A DNA stretch of 64,000 bases from Stutzerimonas stutzeri (GCF_024448715.1 NZ_JAMOHZ010000002.1:310001-374000); one strand, 5' to 3'. Positions 1 through 10,096 are shown, counted from the stretch's first letter. Program-made: numbers and translations. Notes: generated from the letters alone by a model not told the origin.

Positions 1-598
1 CCTTCTGCGCGTAAATGCCATAGTGCGCCGGATCTTCATAGATGATCGCGCGGGCCAGCTTGGCCATGTCGGCTGCTGATGAGTAATGGTCCGGGTGCGG
101 TAGCCCGGTGGAGTTCATGAAGTGGGAGTTGGTCATGCCCAGCCGCTGAGCAGTGCTGTTCATCAGATCAGCGAAGGCTTCCTCGCTGCCGGCAATATGC
201 TCGGCCATGGCCACGCTGGCGTCATTGCCGGACTGAATGATGATGCCGTGCAGTAGGTCGTCGACGGAAACCTGAGTGTTGACCTGAATGAACATCCGCG
301 AACCGCCGGTACGCCAGGCCTTTTCGCTGACTGTAACCATATCGCTTTCGGAAATCTGACCTTTTTTGATCTCCAGCGTGGCGATGTAGGCGGTCATTAG
401 TTTGGTCAGACTGGCCGGTGGCAGGCGCTCGTCCCCCGAGTTCTCGACCAGCACCTTGCCGCTTGCGGCGTCCATCAGAACGTACGATTTCGCTGCCAAT
501 TGCGGCGCTGATGGAATGATCGGCTCGGCCCAGGTTACCGGCGCTACTGCCAGCAAAGTGAGAAGAAACAGGCGGCGCACGAAGGTGGTGATAGTCAT
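1..598 (-). CDS. dacA: D-alanyl-D-alanine carboxypeptidase (PBP5/6 family), C-terminal part outside window
   Basis: Periplasmic low-molecular-weight penicillin-binding protein that removes the terminal D-Ala from peptidoglycan pentapeptides. Only the first ~199 residues are in the window. The ATG gives an N-terminal signal peptide (hydrophobic stretch about residues 8-24, ending TWA-E). The serine-acylation motif SLTK lies at residues 63-66 and the second motif SGN follows at about residue 124. The C-terminal KTG motif and membrane anchor lie beyond the left edge. It sits head of, and in the same direction as, the rlpA-mltB-rodA-PBP2 cluster, as in other Pseudomonas, where I remember the orthologue being called dacC. 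Confidence 0.93.
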   Translation of the reverse strand, partial: MTITTFVRRLFLLTLLAVAPVTWAEPIIPSAPQLAAKSYVLMDAASGKVLVENSGDERLPPASLTKLMTAYIATLEIKKGQISESDMVTVSEKAWRTGGSRMFIQVNTQVSVDDLLHGIIIQSGNDASVAMAEHIAGSEEAFADLMNSTAQRLGMTNSHFMNSTGLPHPDHYSSAADMAKLARAIIYEDPAHYGIYAQK

Positions 599-670
599 TG
601 CTCTCTCAAAAGTTGGTGTGGGCAAAACAGTTTTGTGAATCAGCTCGCTCATCCCGAGCATGCCGCGACG

Positions 671-1651
671 TCAATCGGCACGTACTCGTCGGGGGTTTCC
701 CAAATTGGCGAGACGCACGCTCTGTTCGAGTTGCGCGGCCTCGTCCAGGGACTCGATTGGCCCAAGGCGAACCCGGTGCAGGATCTGCTCCTGATGAACC
801 ACCGAACTGACGAATACCGGCGCAGCAGTCAAGTTGCTGAGTTTGTCACGTAGCAGCTGGGCGGCGTCCGGATTGGCAAACGCACCGACTTGCAGGAACA
901 CCCCGGCAGCGGCAACCCTGTCGGTGCTGTCGACCTGGACCGGTAATGTTGCGCCCGCATGCTGTGCTGGCGGCGGCGTGTATTGTTCGACGGGCTGTGA
1001 AAGCGAAGTACCGGCAGGCTTGCTCGCAACCTTTTGTGGCTGCGCCAGCACCATCGGCGCCGGACGGCCCCGCTCGGCCCACCACTGCTGGGGATCGATA
1101 CCCTCGACTTTGACCCGTGCCGTGCCCGTTTCGGCGTAGCCCAGCTTTTTCGCCGCCGCGAATGACAGGTCGATGATTCGGTCCGAGTAGAACGGGCCGC
1201 GATCGTTGACCCGCAGTACCACTGCCTTGCCGTTGTCGAGGTTGGTCACCCGAACATAGCTGGGCAGCGGCAACGTCTTGTGTGCCGCGCTCATACCGTA
1301 CAGATCGTATTTCTCGCCGTTGGCGGTAGGCTGGCCATGAAACTTGGTGCCGTACCAAGAGGCAGTGCCTGTCGCTTGGTAGTTGCGCCCATCGCCGATC
1401 GGATAGTAGGTCTTACCCAGCACCGTATAGGGGTTGGCCTTGAATGGGCCGTTATGCGGCATCGGCGTCGCGTCAGGGATACTCGATACGTCGACGTCCC
1501 ACCAGGGCGCGCCATCCTTGTGCGGTCGGGAGTAATCATCGGGGCCGCTGATGCCGTTTTTGGCAGGCGCAGGCGACTGCGGCGCCGGTGATGACGAGCA
1601 ACCTGCGATCAGCGCAACGGCGGCTGCCACTGCGAACAAGCGGACCGTCAT
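671..1651 (-). CDS. rlpA: Septal ring lytic transglycosylase / rare lipoprotein A (RlpA)
   Basis: Outer-membrane lipoprotein that cleaves glycan strands lacking stem peptides at the division septum. A signal peptide ends in a lipobox with Cys18 (LIAGC). A double-psi beta-barrel domain (about residues 95-185) carries GTASWYG and the VNDRGPF motif with the conserved Asp. A proline/glutamine-rich linker leads to a C-terminal SPOR domain (about 248-326) that binds denuded glycan. The 326-residue length is normal. It overlaps the mltB stop by 4 nt, so the two lytic enzymes are translationally coupled. In P. aeruginosa RlpA is known to be a true lytic transglycosylase; I infer the same here. Confidence 0.95.
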   Translation of the reverse strand: MTVRLFAVAAAVALIAGCSSSPAPQSPAPAKNGISGPDDYSRPHKDGAPWWDVDVSSIPDATPMPHNGPFKANPYTVLGKTYYPIGDGRNYQATGTASWYGTKFHGQPTANGEKYDLYGMSAAHKTLPLPSYVRVTNLDNGKAVVLRVNDRGPFYSDRIIDLSFAAAKKLGYAETGTARVKVEGIDPQQWWAERGRPAPMVLAQPQKVASKPAGTSLSQPVEQYTPPPAQHAGATLPVQVDSTDRVAAAGVFLQVGAFANPDAAQLLRDKLSNLTAAPVFVSSVVHQEQILHRVRLGPIESLDEAAQLEQSVRLANLGNPRRVRAD

Positions 1652-2691
1652 TGCGTGCCTCGTGCTTCGGCAAGCTGCGCGGCAAGCTGGTGCACGGCCA
1701 TGGCGTACATCACGCTGCGGTTGTAACGCGTAATGACATAGAAATTAGGCAGCCCTATCCAGTATTCATCTCCTTCGGCACCGTCCAGACGGAAGGCTGT
1801 CACTGCCGTGTCATCCGCAATTTCCGCCTCCGTCTGCCAGCCCAGCTCACGCAACTGCGCAGCATTCTTGACCGGTTCCAGGCCCTCGGTAAGGCCTTCT
1901 GCATGCTGCTCACCCTTGACGGTGGCCCGCGCGACGACCGGCTCGCCGGCTACCCAGCCATGTTGCTTGAAATAATTGGCGGCACTACCAATGGCATCGA
2001 CCGGGTTTTTCCAGATGTCGATATGACCGTCGCCATCGAAATCTACCGCGTAGGCGCGGAAGCTGCTCGGCATGAACTGCGGCAGGCCCATGGCTCCGGC
2101 GTAGGAGCCGGTAAGCTTCAGCGGATCGACCTGCTCTTCGCGAGCCAGCAGCAGGAATTCCTTGAGCTGTTGACGGAAGAACGGCTGGCGCGGTGGATAA
2201 TCGAAGCCCAGCGTCGACAGCGCATCGATGACCCGATAACTGCCGGTATTACGCCCGTAGAAGGTCTCGACGCCAATAATCGCAACGACCACCTCGGCTG
2301 GCACGCCATATTCTTTCTCGGCGCGCTCCAGCGCTGCCTGGTTCTCGCGCCAGAAATCGACGCCCTGCGCTACCCGCGAGTCAGTGATGAAGATCGGTCG
2401 ATATTCCTTCCACGGTTTGACGCGCTCTGCCGGCCGCGAGATCGCGTCGAGGATCACCTGCTTGCGTTCTGCCTGAGCAAGCAGTTCAACCAACTGTTCA
2501 CTGGCAAACCCATAATCCTGAGTCATCTCGCGAACGAACTCGGCCACCTTTTCGCCTTGGTAATCGGCAGCGAAAACCACCTGAGTACCGCTGAAAACAC
2601 CGAATAGACCCGCTCCGCAGAGCGCTCGTGCCAACCAGCTATGCCGTAATGGGTTCAAGAAATTCACTCTAATCAAACCTGCGCGATCCAC
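1648..2691 (-). CDS. mltB: Lytic murein transglycosylase B
   Basis: Periplasmic enzyme that cleaves the MurNAc-GlcNAc bond with formation of 1,6-anhydroMurNAc. The catalytic Glu is E142 in the motif IIGVETFYGR, and the family motif AGAMGLPQFMPSS follows about 65 residues later. The N-terminus is a signal-type hydrophobic stretch ending near AAD (about residue 42). I see no clear lipobox Cys, so a soluble periplasmic form (SltB1-like) is likely. The start is uncertain: the ATG at 2691 overlaps rodA by 19 nt, while a GTG at 2667 just after the rodA stop would also give a good signal peptide. Co-transcribed with rodA and PBP2. Confidence 0.93.
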   Translation of the reverse strand: MDRAGLIRVNFLNPLRHSWLARALCGAGLFGVFSGTQVVFAADYQGEKVAEFVREMTQDYGFASEQLVELLAQAERKQVILDAISRPAERVKPWKEYRPIFITDSRVAQGVDFWRENQAALERAEKEYGVPAEVVVAIIGVETFYGRNTGSYRVIDALSTLGFDYPPRQPFFRQQLKEFLLLAREEQVDPLKLTGSYAGAMGLPQFMPSSFRAYAVDFDGDGHIDIWKNPVDAIGSAANYFKQHGWVAGEPVVARATVKGEQHAEGLTEGLEPVKNAAQLRELGWQTEAEIADDTAVTAFRLDGAEGDEYWIGLPNFYVITRYNRSVMYAMAVHQLAAQLAEARGTQ

Positions 2692-3818
2692 TTGCGATGG
2701 GTGTGGATCGACATCAAAACCCCGAACCCTGATAACAGGGTCACCAATGAAGTTCCACCAAAACTGATAAAGGGTAACGGTACCCCTACTACCGGCAGCA
2801 GCCCACTAACCATACCGATATTGATGAAAACATAAACGAAGAACGTCATCGTCAGCGCGCCGGCGAGCAGCTTGCCAAATAAGGTCTGCGCTTGAACCGT
2901 AATCACCAGACCACGTGCAATCAACAGCAGATAAATCAGCAATAGCAAACAGACGCCAACCAGGCCGAACTCCTCGGCCAAGACGGCAATGATAAAGTCC
3001 GTATGGCTTTCGGGCAAAAAATCCAGGTGCGACTGGGTGCCGAGCAACCAGCCCTTGCCGAACACGCCACCCGAGCCGATCGCAGCCTTGGACTGGATGA
3101 TGTTCCAGCCAGTGCCCAGCGGATCGCTTTCGGGATCGAGAAAGGTATGCACGCGCTGTTTCTGATAGTTGTGCAGAACGAAATACCACATGGCTACTGC
3201 GATAGGTACCAGCGCCGCAACCGCACCCAGAATCCAGCGCCAGCGCAGGCCCGCAATGAAAAGCACGAAGGCACCGGAAACCAGTACCAGGAGGGAGGTG
3301 CCCAGATCCGGCTGCTTCAGAATCAGCACGAAGGGCACCAGGATCAGGCCCAGGCTGACCATGGTGTGCTTGATACCCGGCGGCAACGCACGAGCGGACA
3401 GGTACCAGGCAATCGACATCGGCATGATGATTTTCATGAATTCCGACGGTTGAAAGCGAATCACCCCTGGGATACTGATCCATCGGGTCGCGCCCATGGC
3501 GGTATAGCCGACGAATTCCACCGCCAGCAGCAATGCGACAACCGCCAGATAACCAAGCGGGACCCAGCGCGCCATGAATCTCGGCTCCAACTGTGCGATG
3601 ACCAGCATGGCGCTCAGCCCGATACCATACGAGCTTGCCTGCTTGATCAACAGATCCCAGTTCTTGCCGCCAGCCGAGTAGAGAACGAACAGGCTGCCCG
3701 CAGCCAGCAGCAGCAAGAGCAGCAAAAGTACACCGTCGATATGCATGCGCTGCAGAAGCGTCGCCCGACGGCGCATTACGTCGGTAGTGGAAAGCGTGCG
3801 ATCGAATGTCCCGCTCAT
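2673..3818 (-). CDS. rodA: Rod shape-determining protein RodA (SEDS glycosyltransferase)
   Basis: Polytopic inner-membrane SEDS-family peptidoglycan polymerase that works with PBP2 in lateral wall elongation. About ten hydrophobic segments are visible. The SEDS signature FQPSEFMKI is near residue 130, and the C-terminal region has PLPFISFGGTSL. The 381-residue length is typical for Pseudomonas RodA. Its ATG overlaps the TGA of the PBP2 gene (ATGA), so polymerase and its cognate transpeptidase are made in a coupled way. The rest of the elongasome (mreBCD) is not in this window. Confidence 0.96.
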   Translation of the reverse strand: MSGTFDRTLSTTDVMRRRATLLQRMHIDGVLLLLLLLLAAGSLFVLYSAGGKNWDLLIKQASSYGIGLSAMLVIAQLEPRFMARWVPLGYLAVVALLLAVEFVGYTAMGATRWISIPGVIRFQPSEFMKIIMPMSIAWYLSARALPPGIKHTMVSLGLILVPFVLILKQPDLGTSLLVLVSGAFVLFIAGLRWRWILGAVAALVPIAVAMWYFVLHNYQKQRVHTFLDPESDPLGTGWNIIQSKAAIGSGGVFGKGWLLGTQSHLDFLPESHTDFIIAVLAEEFGLVGVCLLLLIYLLLIARGLVITVQAQTLFGKLLAGALTMTFFVYVFINIGMVSGLLPVVGVPLPFISFGGTSLVTLLSGFGVLMSIHTHRKWIAQV

Positions 3819-5704
3819 GGCTTACGCACCTCAGCCGCTAGCGGCGGCGCATATTCGGCCTTCAGCTCGCCTTGCTCGTTCAACAACCAGGCATCCATGA
3901 CTTGTTTGGCAACCGGGCCCGCGACACCGGAGCCGGATTCACCATTCTCAACCATCACCGCCACTGCGATCTGTGGGTCATGCACCGGCGCGAAGGCCAC
4001 GAACAATGCGTGATCGCGATGCCGCTCGGCAAGCTTGTCGCTGTCATAACGCTCGCCCTGCTTGATTGCCACAACCTGCGCGGTGCCGCTCTTGCCGGCA
4101 ATGCGATAACTCGCCGTATCGCCAACCTTCTTCGCGGTGCCGCGAGTCCCGTGCACGACCTGCTCCATGCCGTTGATGGCGGCATCCCAATAGCGAGGGT
4201 CGCGCAGTTGGATATCCGGCATCGGTTCTGGATCGACCGGTGAAACGCCCTCGATACTCTGCGCCAAGTGCGGCCGAATCCATTTACCATGAGTGGCCAT
4301 CAGTGCGGTCGCCTGGGCCAGCTGTAGCGGCGTAGCCTGCATGTAACCCTGCCCGATGCCAAGGATGACCGTCTCACCCGGATACCAGGGCTGACGATAA
4401 CGTGTGCGCTTCCACTCTCGCGAGGGCATCAGGCCGGCGGTTTCCTCGAACATATCCAGCGATACACGCTGACCGATGCCAAAGCGGGTCATGTATTCGT
4501 GCATCCGATCGATACCCATCTTGTGGGCCAGATCGTAAAAATAGGTGTCATTGGAGCGCATGATCGCTTTCTCCAGATCTACCCAGCCGTCGCCGCCCCG
4601 ATTCCAGTTGCGGTATTTGTGTTTCACGTTCGGCAATTGGAAGAATCCAGGATCGAACACCTTACTCTCTTCAGTGACGACCCCGGCATCGAGACCGGCT
4701 ACCGCCATCATCGGCTTGATGGTCGACCCTGGCGGGTACAAGCCACGCAGAACACGGTTGAACAGCGGCTGGTCGATCGAGTCTCGCAGTTCACCATAAG
4801 CCTTGAAGCTGATGCCGGTGACGAACGAATTAGGGTCGAAACTCGGCTGGCTGACCATCGCCAGCACTTCGCCGGTAGCAGGTTGCAGCGCCACCACAGC
4901 GCCTCGCCGGCCAGCCAGCGCCGCCTCGGCCGCTTGTTGCAGTTCCAGATCAAGGGTCAGAGTGATGTCCTTTCCCGGTACCGGATCGGTGCGTTTGAGT
5001 ACCCGCAACACTCGGCCACGGGCGTTGGTCTCGACTTCCTCGTACCCCACCTGCCCGTGCAGCACGTCTTCGTAGAATCGCTCGATGCCAGTCTTGCCGA
5101 TGTGGTGCGTGCCGCTGTAATTCACCGGATCGAGCTGCTTGAGCTCCGCCTCGTTGATCCGGCCGACATAGCCGACCGAATGCGCGAAATGCTCACCCTC
5201 CGGGTAATGCCGGACCAACTGCGCCGCGACCTCCACACCAGGCAGGCGGAACTGATCGACGGCGATGCGAGCGATCTGTTCCTCGGACAGTTCATACATG
5301 ATCGGCACCGGCTCGAATGGCCGCCGCCCTTGCAATACGCGCTTCTCGAACAGCTCGCGCTCCTCGGCTGACAGATCCAGCACCTCGACAACCGTATCAA
5401 GCGTTTTGCGCCAATCCTCGGCGCGCTCGCGCGTCACCGTGAGACTAAAGCTCGGGCGATTGTCGGCGATGATCTTGCCGGTCCGATCGAAAATCAGTCC
5501 CCGATTAGGCGGAATGGGCTGAACATGGACGCGGTTGTTCTCCGAGAGCGTCGAATGGTGCTCGTACTGCACGACCTGAAGGTAGTAAAGGCGCGCAATC
5601 AACACGCCAATCAGCAACAACACAAAGGCGCCGCCCACCAGCACGCGCTGACGCACCAGACGGGCGTCCTTTTCGTGGTCTTTGAGGGGAATCGGCTGGG
5701 ACAT
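3815..5704 (-). CDS. mrdA: Penicillin-binding protein 2 (elongation transpeptidase)
   Basis: Class B PBP that cross-links peptidoglycan during elongation. One N-terminal transmembrane segment (about residues 21-45) is followed by the dimerisation/pedestal domain (PNRGLIFDR at 66-74) and a transpeptidase domain. The acyl-enzyme motif STIK is at residues 327-330, then SND and KSGTAQ. The 629-residue length is normal for PBP2. All three active-site motifs look intact. It lies 16 nt after rlmH and overlaps rodA. The P. aeruginosa counterpart is often called pbpA. Confidence 0.96.
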   Translation of the reverse strand: MSQPIPLKDHEKDARLVRQRVLVGGAFVLLLIGVLIARLYYLQVVQYEHHSTLSENNRVHVQPIPPNRGLIFDRTGKIIADNRPSFSLTVTRERAEDWRKTLDTVVEVLDLSAEERELFEKRVLQGRRPFEPVPIMYELSEEQIARIAVDQFRLPGVEVAAQLVRHYPEGEHFAHSVGYVGRINEAELKQLDPVNYSGTHHIGKTGIERFYEDVLHGQVGYEEVETNARGRVLRVLKRTDPVPGKDITLTLDLELQQAAEAALAGRRGAVVALQPATGEVLAMVSQPSFDPNSFVTGISFKAYGELRDSIDQPLFNRVLRGLYPPGSTIKPMMAVAGLDAGVVTEESKVFDPGFFQLPNVKHKYRNWNRGGDGWVDLEKAIMRSNDTYFYDLAHKMGIDRMHEYMTRFGIGQRVSLDMFEETAGLMPSREWKRTRYRQPWYPGETVILGIGQGYMQATPLQLAQATALMATHGKWIRPHLAQSIEGVSPVDPEPMPDIQLRDPRYWDAAINGMEQVVHGTRGTAKKVGDTASYRIAGKSGTAQVVAIKQGERYDSDKLAERHRDHALFVAFAPVHDPQIAVAVMVENGESGSGVAGPVAKQVMDAWLLNEQGELKAEYAPPLAAEVRKP

Positions 5705-5720
5705 CTTGGGTTTGGCTGTA

Positions 5721-6188
5721 CTACTTGTGGTAAGGGTGACCCGACAGCAACGTCCAGGCGCGGTAGATCTGCTCGCCGATGAGAATGCGCACCAACGGAT
5801 GCGGCAGAGTCAGCGGCGACAGCGACCAGCGCTGCTCGCTACGTGCACAAACTTCAGGAGCCAGTCCTTCGGGACCGCCAACCATCAAGTTAATGTTGCG
5901 CGCGTCGAGTCGCCAACGTTCCAGCTCGGCGGCCAGTTGCTCGGTGCTCCAAGGTCGCCCCGTCACTTCCAGCGTGACGATGCGCTCGCCGGGCTGCACC
6001 TTGGCCAGCATGGCCTCGCCTTCCTGACGAATCAATCGCGCCACGTCGGCATTCTTGCCGCGAGTGTTGAGCGATATTTCATGCAGTTCCAAAGGCAGCT
6101 CGGAGGGCAGACGCTTGGCGTATTCGTGCCAACCATCCTCCACCCAACGCGGCATCTTCGAACCCACAGCGATCAGCTTGATCCGCAC
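5721..6188 (-). CDS. rlmH: 23S rRNA (pseudouridine1915-N3)-methyltransferase RlmH
   Basis: SPOUT-class methyltransferase that methylates pseudouridine 1915 in helix 69 of 23S rRNA on assembled 70S ribosomes. Its 155 residues match the compact family size. The SAM-binding knot is indicated by MVGGPEG and the C-terminal [13 protein letters not shown] / GEQIYRAW segments. Translation starts at a GTG ([10 protein letters not shown]), giving the characteristic N-terminus. It lies 9 nt downstream of rsfS, another ribosome-associated factor, and just before the PBP2 gene, an order conserved across gamma-proteobacteria. Confidence 0.95.
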   Translation of the reverse strand: MRIKLIAVGSKMPRWVEDGWHEYAKRLPSELPLELHEISLNTRGKNADVARLIRQEGEAMLAKVQPGERIVTLEVTGRPWSTEQLAAELERWRLDARNINLMVGGPEGLAPEVCARSEQRWSLSPLTLPHPLVRILIGEQIYRAWTLLSGHPYHK

Positions 6189-6197
6189 GGATCGACC

Positions 6198-6557
6198 TTA
6201 TTCCTGCTCGCCCGCGTGCTGTGCACGGCTCTGTTCAGCACCCTGCCAAAGACGCTCAAGGTCATAGAACTGGCGAGTCGGGACCTGCATCACGTGGACC
6301 ACTACATCACCCAGGTCGAGCAGTGCCCACTCGCCACCGTCCAGGCCTTCACTGCCCAGCGGGCGAACACCTTGCTCCTTGACCTTCTCAAGCACGTTGT
6401 CTGCCAGGGACTTCACGTGGCGACTGGAGGTACCACTGGCGATCACCATGAAATCAGTAACGCTGGTCTTGCCGCGGACATCAATGGTGGTGATGTCCGC
6501 GCCTTTCAGATCTTCCAGAGCGCTAACGGCCAGCTGGGCCAAAGAATCATTTTGCAT
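6198..6557 (-). CDS. rsfS: Ribosomal silencing factor RsfS
   Basis: Small protein that binds ribosomal protein uL14 and blocks subunit joining in stationary phase. The 119-residue product has the typical central core: [22 protein letters not shown], followed by [10 protein letters not shown] and a [14 protein letters not shown] strand. I chose the ATG at 6557 rather than the in-frame TTG at 6569, because the TTG would directly abut the GAGG sequence. The gene lies between nadD and rlmH, the usual context. Confidence 0.94.
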   Translation of the reverse strand: MQNDSLAQLAVSALEDLKGADITTIDVRGKTSVTDFMVIASGTSSRHVKSLADNVLEKVKEQGVRPLGSEGLDGGEWALLDLGDVVVHVMQVPTRQFYDLERLWQGAEQSRAQHAGEQE

Positions 6558-6571
6558 AGCTTGAAACAACC

Positions 6572-7231
6572 TCAGTTCGACGCCCGGTACAGTCCGTGCG
6601 CGTTGATATAAGCCAGTACGGCGTCGGGCACCAGGAAACGGACCGACTGGCCGCTGGCCAGAAATTGACGAATTCGGGTTGCAGACACCCCCAGAGGGGC
6701 CTGCCAGACGAAGGCAATTTGCCCACCGCTGCCAGCAAGTGCCTGCGGGTCGTGCACGCTGCGTGCCGCCAACAAGTCCCGCAGAGCTTCCGGAGCCTCG
6801 CTGTCGGCATCAGGGCGCTGCATCACGAGAATGTGGCAGTAATCAAGAAGCTCATCCCAGCGATGCCAATTGGGTAGCCCGCAAAACGCGTCCCAACCCA
6901 TTATTAGAAAAATCTGATCGTCATCTGCCAGTTCATCGCGCAGCGATTCCAGCGTGTCGATGGTGTATGACGGCTTGTCGCGCTCCAGCTCGCGGGCATC
7001 GACCGTCAACGACGGCAGATCCTGCACCGCCAATCGGACCATCGCCAAGCGGTCCTGCGCGGAGCTGTTGGGCGCCTCACGGTGCGGCGGGCGGAAATTG
7101 GGGACCAGGCGAACCTCAGCGAGCCCTACCATTTCTGCCACTTCCAGCGCGCCTCGCAGGTGCCCAATGTGCACCGGATCAAAGGTGCCACCGAGAATAC
7201 CGATGCGCCGTGGAGTGCGAGTCGAACTCAT
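6572..7231 (-). CDS. nadD: Nicotinate-nucleotide adenylyltransferase NadD
   Basis: Transfers AMP from ATP to nicotinate mononucleotide in NAD biosynthesis. The nucleotidyltransferase motif [13 protein letters not shown] lies at about residues 14-26 and the C-terminal SATRIRQ motif is near residue 190. The chosen ATG shares one base with the proA stop (TGATG), indicating coupled translation; a TTG one codon earlier is less likely. The 219-residue length is normal. Cytoplasmic, soluble. Confidence 0.95.
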   Translation of the reverse strand: MSSTRTPRRIGILGGTFDPVHIGHLRGALEVAEMVGLAEVRLVPNFRPPHREAPNSSAQDRLAMVRLAVQDLPSLTVDARELERDKPSYTIDTLESLRDELADDDQIFLIMGWDAFCGLPNWHRWDELLDYCHILVMQRPDADSEAPEALRDLLAARSVHDPQALAGSGGQIAFVWQAPLGVSATRIRQFLASGQSVRFLVPDAVLAYINAHGLYRASN

Positions 7232-8496
7232 CAAGTACGCACGTGGCCGTCGCCGAAGACCACGTATTTCTCGCTGGTCAGGCCTTCCAGGCCAACCGGT
7301 CCGCGTGCGTGCAGCTTGTCGGTGGAAATGCCGATCTCCGCGCCCAGGCCATACTCGAATCCATCGGCGAAACGGGTGGAGGCGTTGACCATCACCGACG
7401 CGGAATCGACCTCGGTGATGAAGCGGCGAGCATCGGTGAAATTCTCGGTGACGATCGCATCGGTATGTTGCGAGCCGTAGCGGTTGATGTGTTCGATCGC
7501 TTCATCCAGCGAGTCGAGCACGCGGATCGACAAAATCGGTGCGTTGTATTCGGTGGACCAATCTTCTTCGCTGGCGGCTAGCACATCGCCACCGAGCAGT
7601 TCGCACGTACGCGGGCAACCACGCAACTCGACGCTTTTGCCGCGATAGATGGCAGCCAGCGGCGGCAGTACGCGCTCCGCGATGGCCGTATGTACCAACA
7701 ACGTTTCCATGGTATTGCACGGTGCATAGCGCTGGGTCTTGGCGTTGTCGGCGACGCGAATGGCCTTGTCGATATCGGCAGCCTGGTCGATGAACACATG
7801 GCAGATGCCGTCCAGGTGCTTGATCACAGGGACCTTTGCGTCGCGGCTGATGCGTTCGATCAAGCCCTTGCCGCCGCGCGGCACGATCACATCGACAAAT
7901 TCCGGCATGGTGATCAGCGCACCCACCGCGGCACGGTCTGTGGTTTCCACGACCTGTACCGCAGCCGCTGGCAATCCGGCCTCCGCCAGCCCTAACTGGA
8001 TGCAGCGGGCAATCGCCTGATTCGAATGGATCGCTTCGGAGCCGCCGCGCAGGATGGTGGCGTTACCGGACTTCAGGCACAGGCTGGCAGCGTCGATGGT
8101 CACGTTGGGACGCGACTCGTAAATGATCCCGACTACGCCGAGCGGCACGCGCATCCTGCCGACCTGGATACCCGATGGCAGGTAACGCATGTCGCGAATC
8201 TCGCCGATGGGGTCGGGAAGGGTTGCGACCTGTCGCAGTCCTTCGATCATGTCGTCGATTCGCGCCGGGGTCAGCGCCAGGCGGTCGAGCATGGCCTCGT
8301 CCAGACCACTGGCACGCCCGGCTGCGAGATCCTGCTGGTTGGCATCGACCAGATCGCTACGCGCTGCGTCAAGCGCTGCCGCAGCAGCCTGCAATGCTCG
8401 ATTCTTCTGCGCGGTGGTAGCGCGCGCGAGCATGCGCGACGCCTCGCGCGCGGCGCGACCGAGGCGGGTCATGTAATCGAGAACGGACTCGGTCAT
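7231..8496 (-). CDS. proA: Gamma-glutamyl phosphate reductase ProA
   Basis: NADPH-dependent reduction of gamma-glutamyl phosphate to glutamate-5-semialdehyde, second step of proline synthesis. It belongs to the aldehyde dehydrogenase superfamily. The catalytic Cys is in the segment [11 protein letters not shown], and the substrate/cofactor stretch [16 protein letters not shown] is near residue 118. The 421-residue length is typical. It is the first gene of the leftward operon; the 280 nt upstream of it hold no gene and separate it from a divergent membrane-protein gene, so promoters for both should lie there. Confidence 0.95.
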   Translation of the reverse strand: MTESVLDYMTRLGRAAREASRMLARATTAQKNRALQAAAAALDAARSDLVDANQQDLAAGRASGLDEAMLDRLALTPARIDDMIEGLRQVATLPDPIGEIRDMRYLPSGIQVGRMRVPLGVVGIIYESRPNVTIDAASLCLKSGNATILRGGSEAIHSNQAIARCIQLGLAEAGLPAAAVQVVETTDRAAVGALITMPEFVDVIVPRGGKGLIERISRDAKVPVIKHLDGICHVFIDQAADIDKAIRVADNAKTQRYAPCNTMETLLVHTAIAERVLPPLAAIYRGKSVELRGCPRTCELLGGDVLAASEEDWSTEYNAPILSIRVLDSLDEAIEHINRYGSQHTDAIVTENFTDARRFITEVDSASVMVNASTRFADGFEYGLGAEIGISTDKLHARGPVGLEGLTSEKYVVFGDGHVRT

Positions 8497-8776
8497 GGGC
8501 TGGCTGGCCTAGCTGAAGGGAAAGCGGCTGATTATAGCCACCCATGAGCTTCCCGCACAGCGGCTCCCGGCGAATGGCTGGGAAAGCGCAGCGGTCGCAG
8601 ATGCACACCAATGGCCGCACGACGCCTTGCGACTACCCGTCGGCGATCGCTCGCACCAACGAACCGCTGCCCCAATCAACATCCTGTCGCAAATGCATCC
8701 AGCGTTATCATGACGGCCGTTGAAACCGGCGCGGCGGTCGCCGAGTCGAAAGCCGTCTCGATTCAAGGAAAAAACC

Positions 8777-10096
8777 ATGCCCGAATGGCTTTCTGCGCTC
8801 ACCGGCTGGCTCTCTGAAAACCCGCAGTGGCTGGGCCTGAGCCTGTTTCTGGTGGCCTGCCTGGAATGCCTGGCCGTGGTCGGTTTGCTGATGCCTGGCA
8901 CCGTGCTGGTGTTTGCTATCGCCGTGGTCGCCGGCAGTGGTGTGCTGAGCCTCGGCGAGACGTTGCTGCTGGGCTATGTGGGCGGCCTGCTCGGCGATCT
9001 GCTGTCCTACGGCCTTGGGCGACGTTACCACCAGAACATTCGCAGTATGCGCGGCTTGCGCGATCATCCTGAATGGCTGACACGGGCCGAGCTGTATGTC
9101 GATCGTTACGGCATCGCGAGCCTTCTCGTGGGCCGCTTTATCGGCCCCCTGCGGCCCATGCTGCCGCTTACCGCCGGCATGCTCGACATGCCGTTCGGGC
9201 GCTTTCTGTTGGTCAGCCTGGTGGCCGCAGCCGGTTGGTCGATGGCCTACCTGCTGCCGGGCTGGACTGCAGGCGCTGCCGTGCGACTGCCGCTGCCGGA
9301 GGGTTTCTGGGGCGAGGCGGGAATCGTCCTTGTTGCACTGCTGCTACTCGTCGGTGGCGTCGTGCATTGCAGCCTGCGCCAGCTGCGTTGGGTCACGCCG
9401 CTGGCGGCAGGCCTCAGCGCGGCCATTCTGCTTGGTCTGTTCTTCGGCTGGCCTTATCTGGTGGAATTCGACGAAGGGCTGATGGAATTGGTCCAGGGCG
9501 AACGCAGCCCGATCTTCGACCACTTCATGGTAGTGGTCACGCGTGCCGGCGACTTCCACACGCAGCTGTGGGCCGCGGTGCTGTTGAGCCTGCTGTTGAT
9601 TGCGCTGAAGCAGATGCGCGCAGCAGTCTTCGCCATCCTCACGCTGCTGGGTACAGCGCTGGCCAATGGCGCGCTGAAAGCGACGTTCGGGCGAATCCGA
9701 CCGGAGATCCTTCTCGAACCCCTTCACACTTTCAGTTTCCCCAGCGGCCATAGCTCGGCGGCGTTCGCTTTTTTTCTTACGCTCGGAGTCCTCGCTGGGC
9801 GTGGGCAACCACCTCGCCTGCGCCTGGCTTGGGTACTGCTGGCTGGATTACCGGCGACAGCCATTGCCTTGTCGCGCGTTTATCTCGGCGTGCACTGGCC
9901 GACCGATGTGATCGCTGGCGCAGTGTTGGCGAGCACGATATGCGCGGCGAGCCTGACCATCGTGCAATGGCGCAGGCCAATGCAGGCGCTGTCGCCCAGG
10001 GTGTGGTGGTTGATTCTGCCCGCAACGCTGGGACTGATTGGCGCTTTTGCGATCTGGGCGCTGCCGGGTGCCATATTGCTGTATCGCTATCAATAG
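8777..10096 (+). CDS. DedA-family / PAP2 phosphatase fusion membrane protein
   Basis: Two membrane modules in one 439-residue chain. Residues about 10-200 form a DedA/SNARE-associated domain (EWLTRAELYVDRYG, then GRFIGPLRPMLPLTAG). Residues about 215-430 form a type 2 phosphatidic acid phosphatase domain with all three motifs: KATFGRIRPE, FPSGHSS and SRVYLGVHWPTD. DedA proteins are lipid flippases or related transporters, and PAP2 enzymes dephosphorylate lipid phosphates such as undecaprenyl pyrophosphate. A joint role in recycling lipid carriers is inference. The ATG at 8777 is preceded by AAGGA at good spacing; an upstream in-frame TTG at 8720 has no such site. Confidence 0.9.
   Translation: MPEWLSALTGWLSENPQWLGLSLFLVACLECLAVVGLLMPGTVLVFAIAVVAGSGVLSLGETLLLGYVGGLLGDLLSYGLGRRYHQNIRSMRGLRDHPEWLTRAELYVDRYGIASLLVGRFIGPLRPMLPLTAGMLDMPFGRFLLVSLVAAAGWSMAYLLPGWTAGAAVRLPLPEGFWGEAGIVLVALLLLVGGVVHCSLRQLRWVTPLAAGLSAAILLGLFFGWPYLVEFDEGLMELVQGERSPIFDHFMVVVTRAGDFHTQLWAAVLLSLLLIALKQMRAAVFAILTLLGTALANGALKATFGRIRPEILLEPLHTFSFPSGHSSAAFAFFLTLGVLAGRGQPPRLRLAWVLLAGLPATAIALSRVYLGVHWPTDVIAGAVLASTICAASLTIVQWRRPMQALSPRVWWLILPATLGLIGAFAIWALPGAILLYRYQ

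Noticed and set aside
1588..2607. Long plus-strand frame of 339 codons over mltB
   Set aside because: It runs antisense to a gene with complete MltB motifs; high GC commonly creates such shadow frames, and it has no family-like segments.
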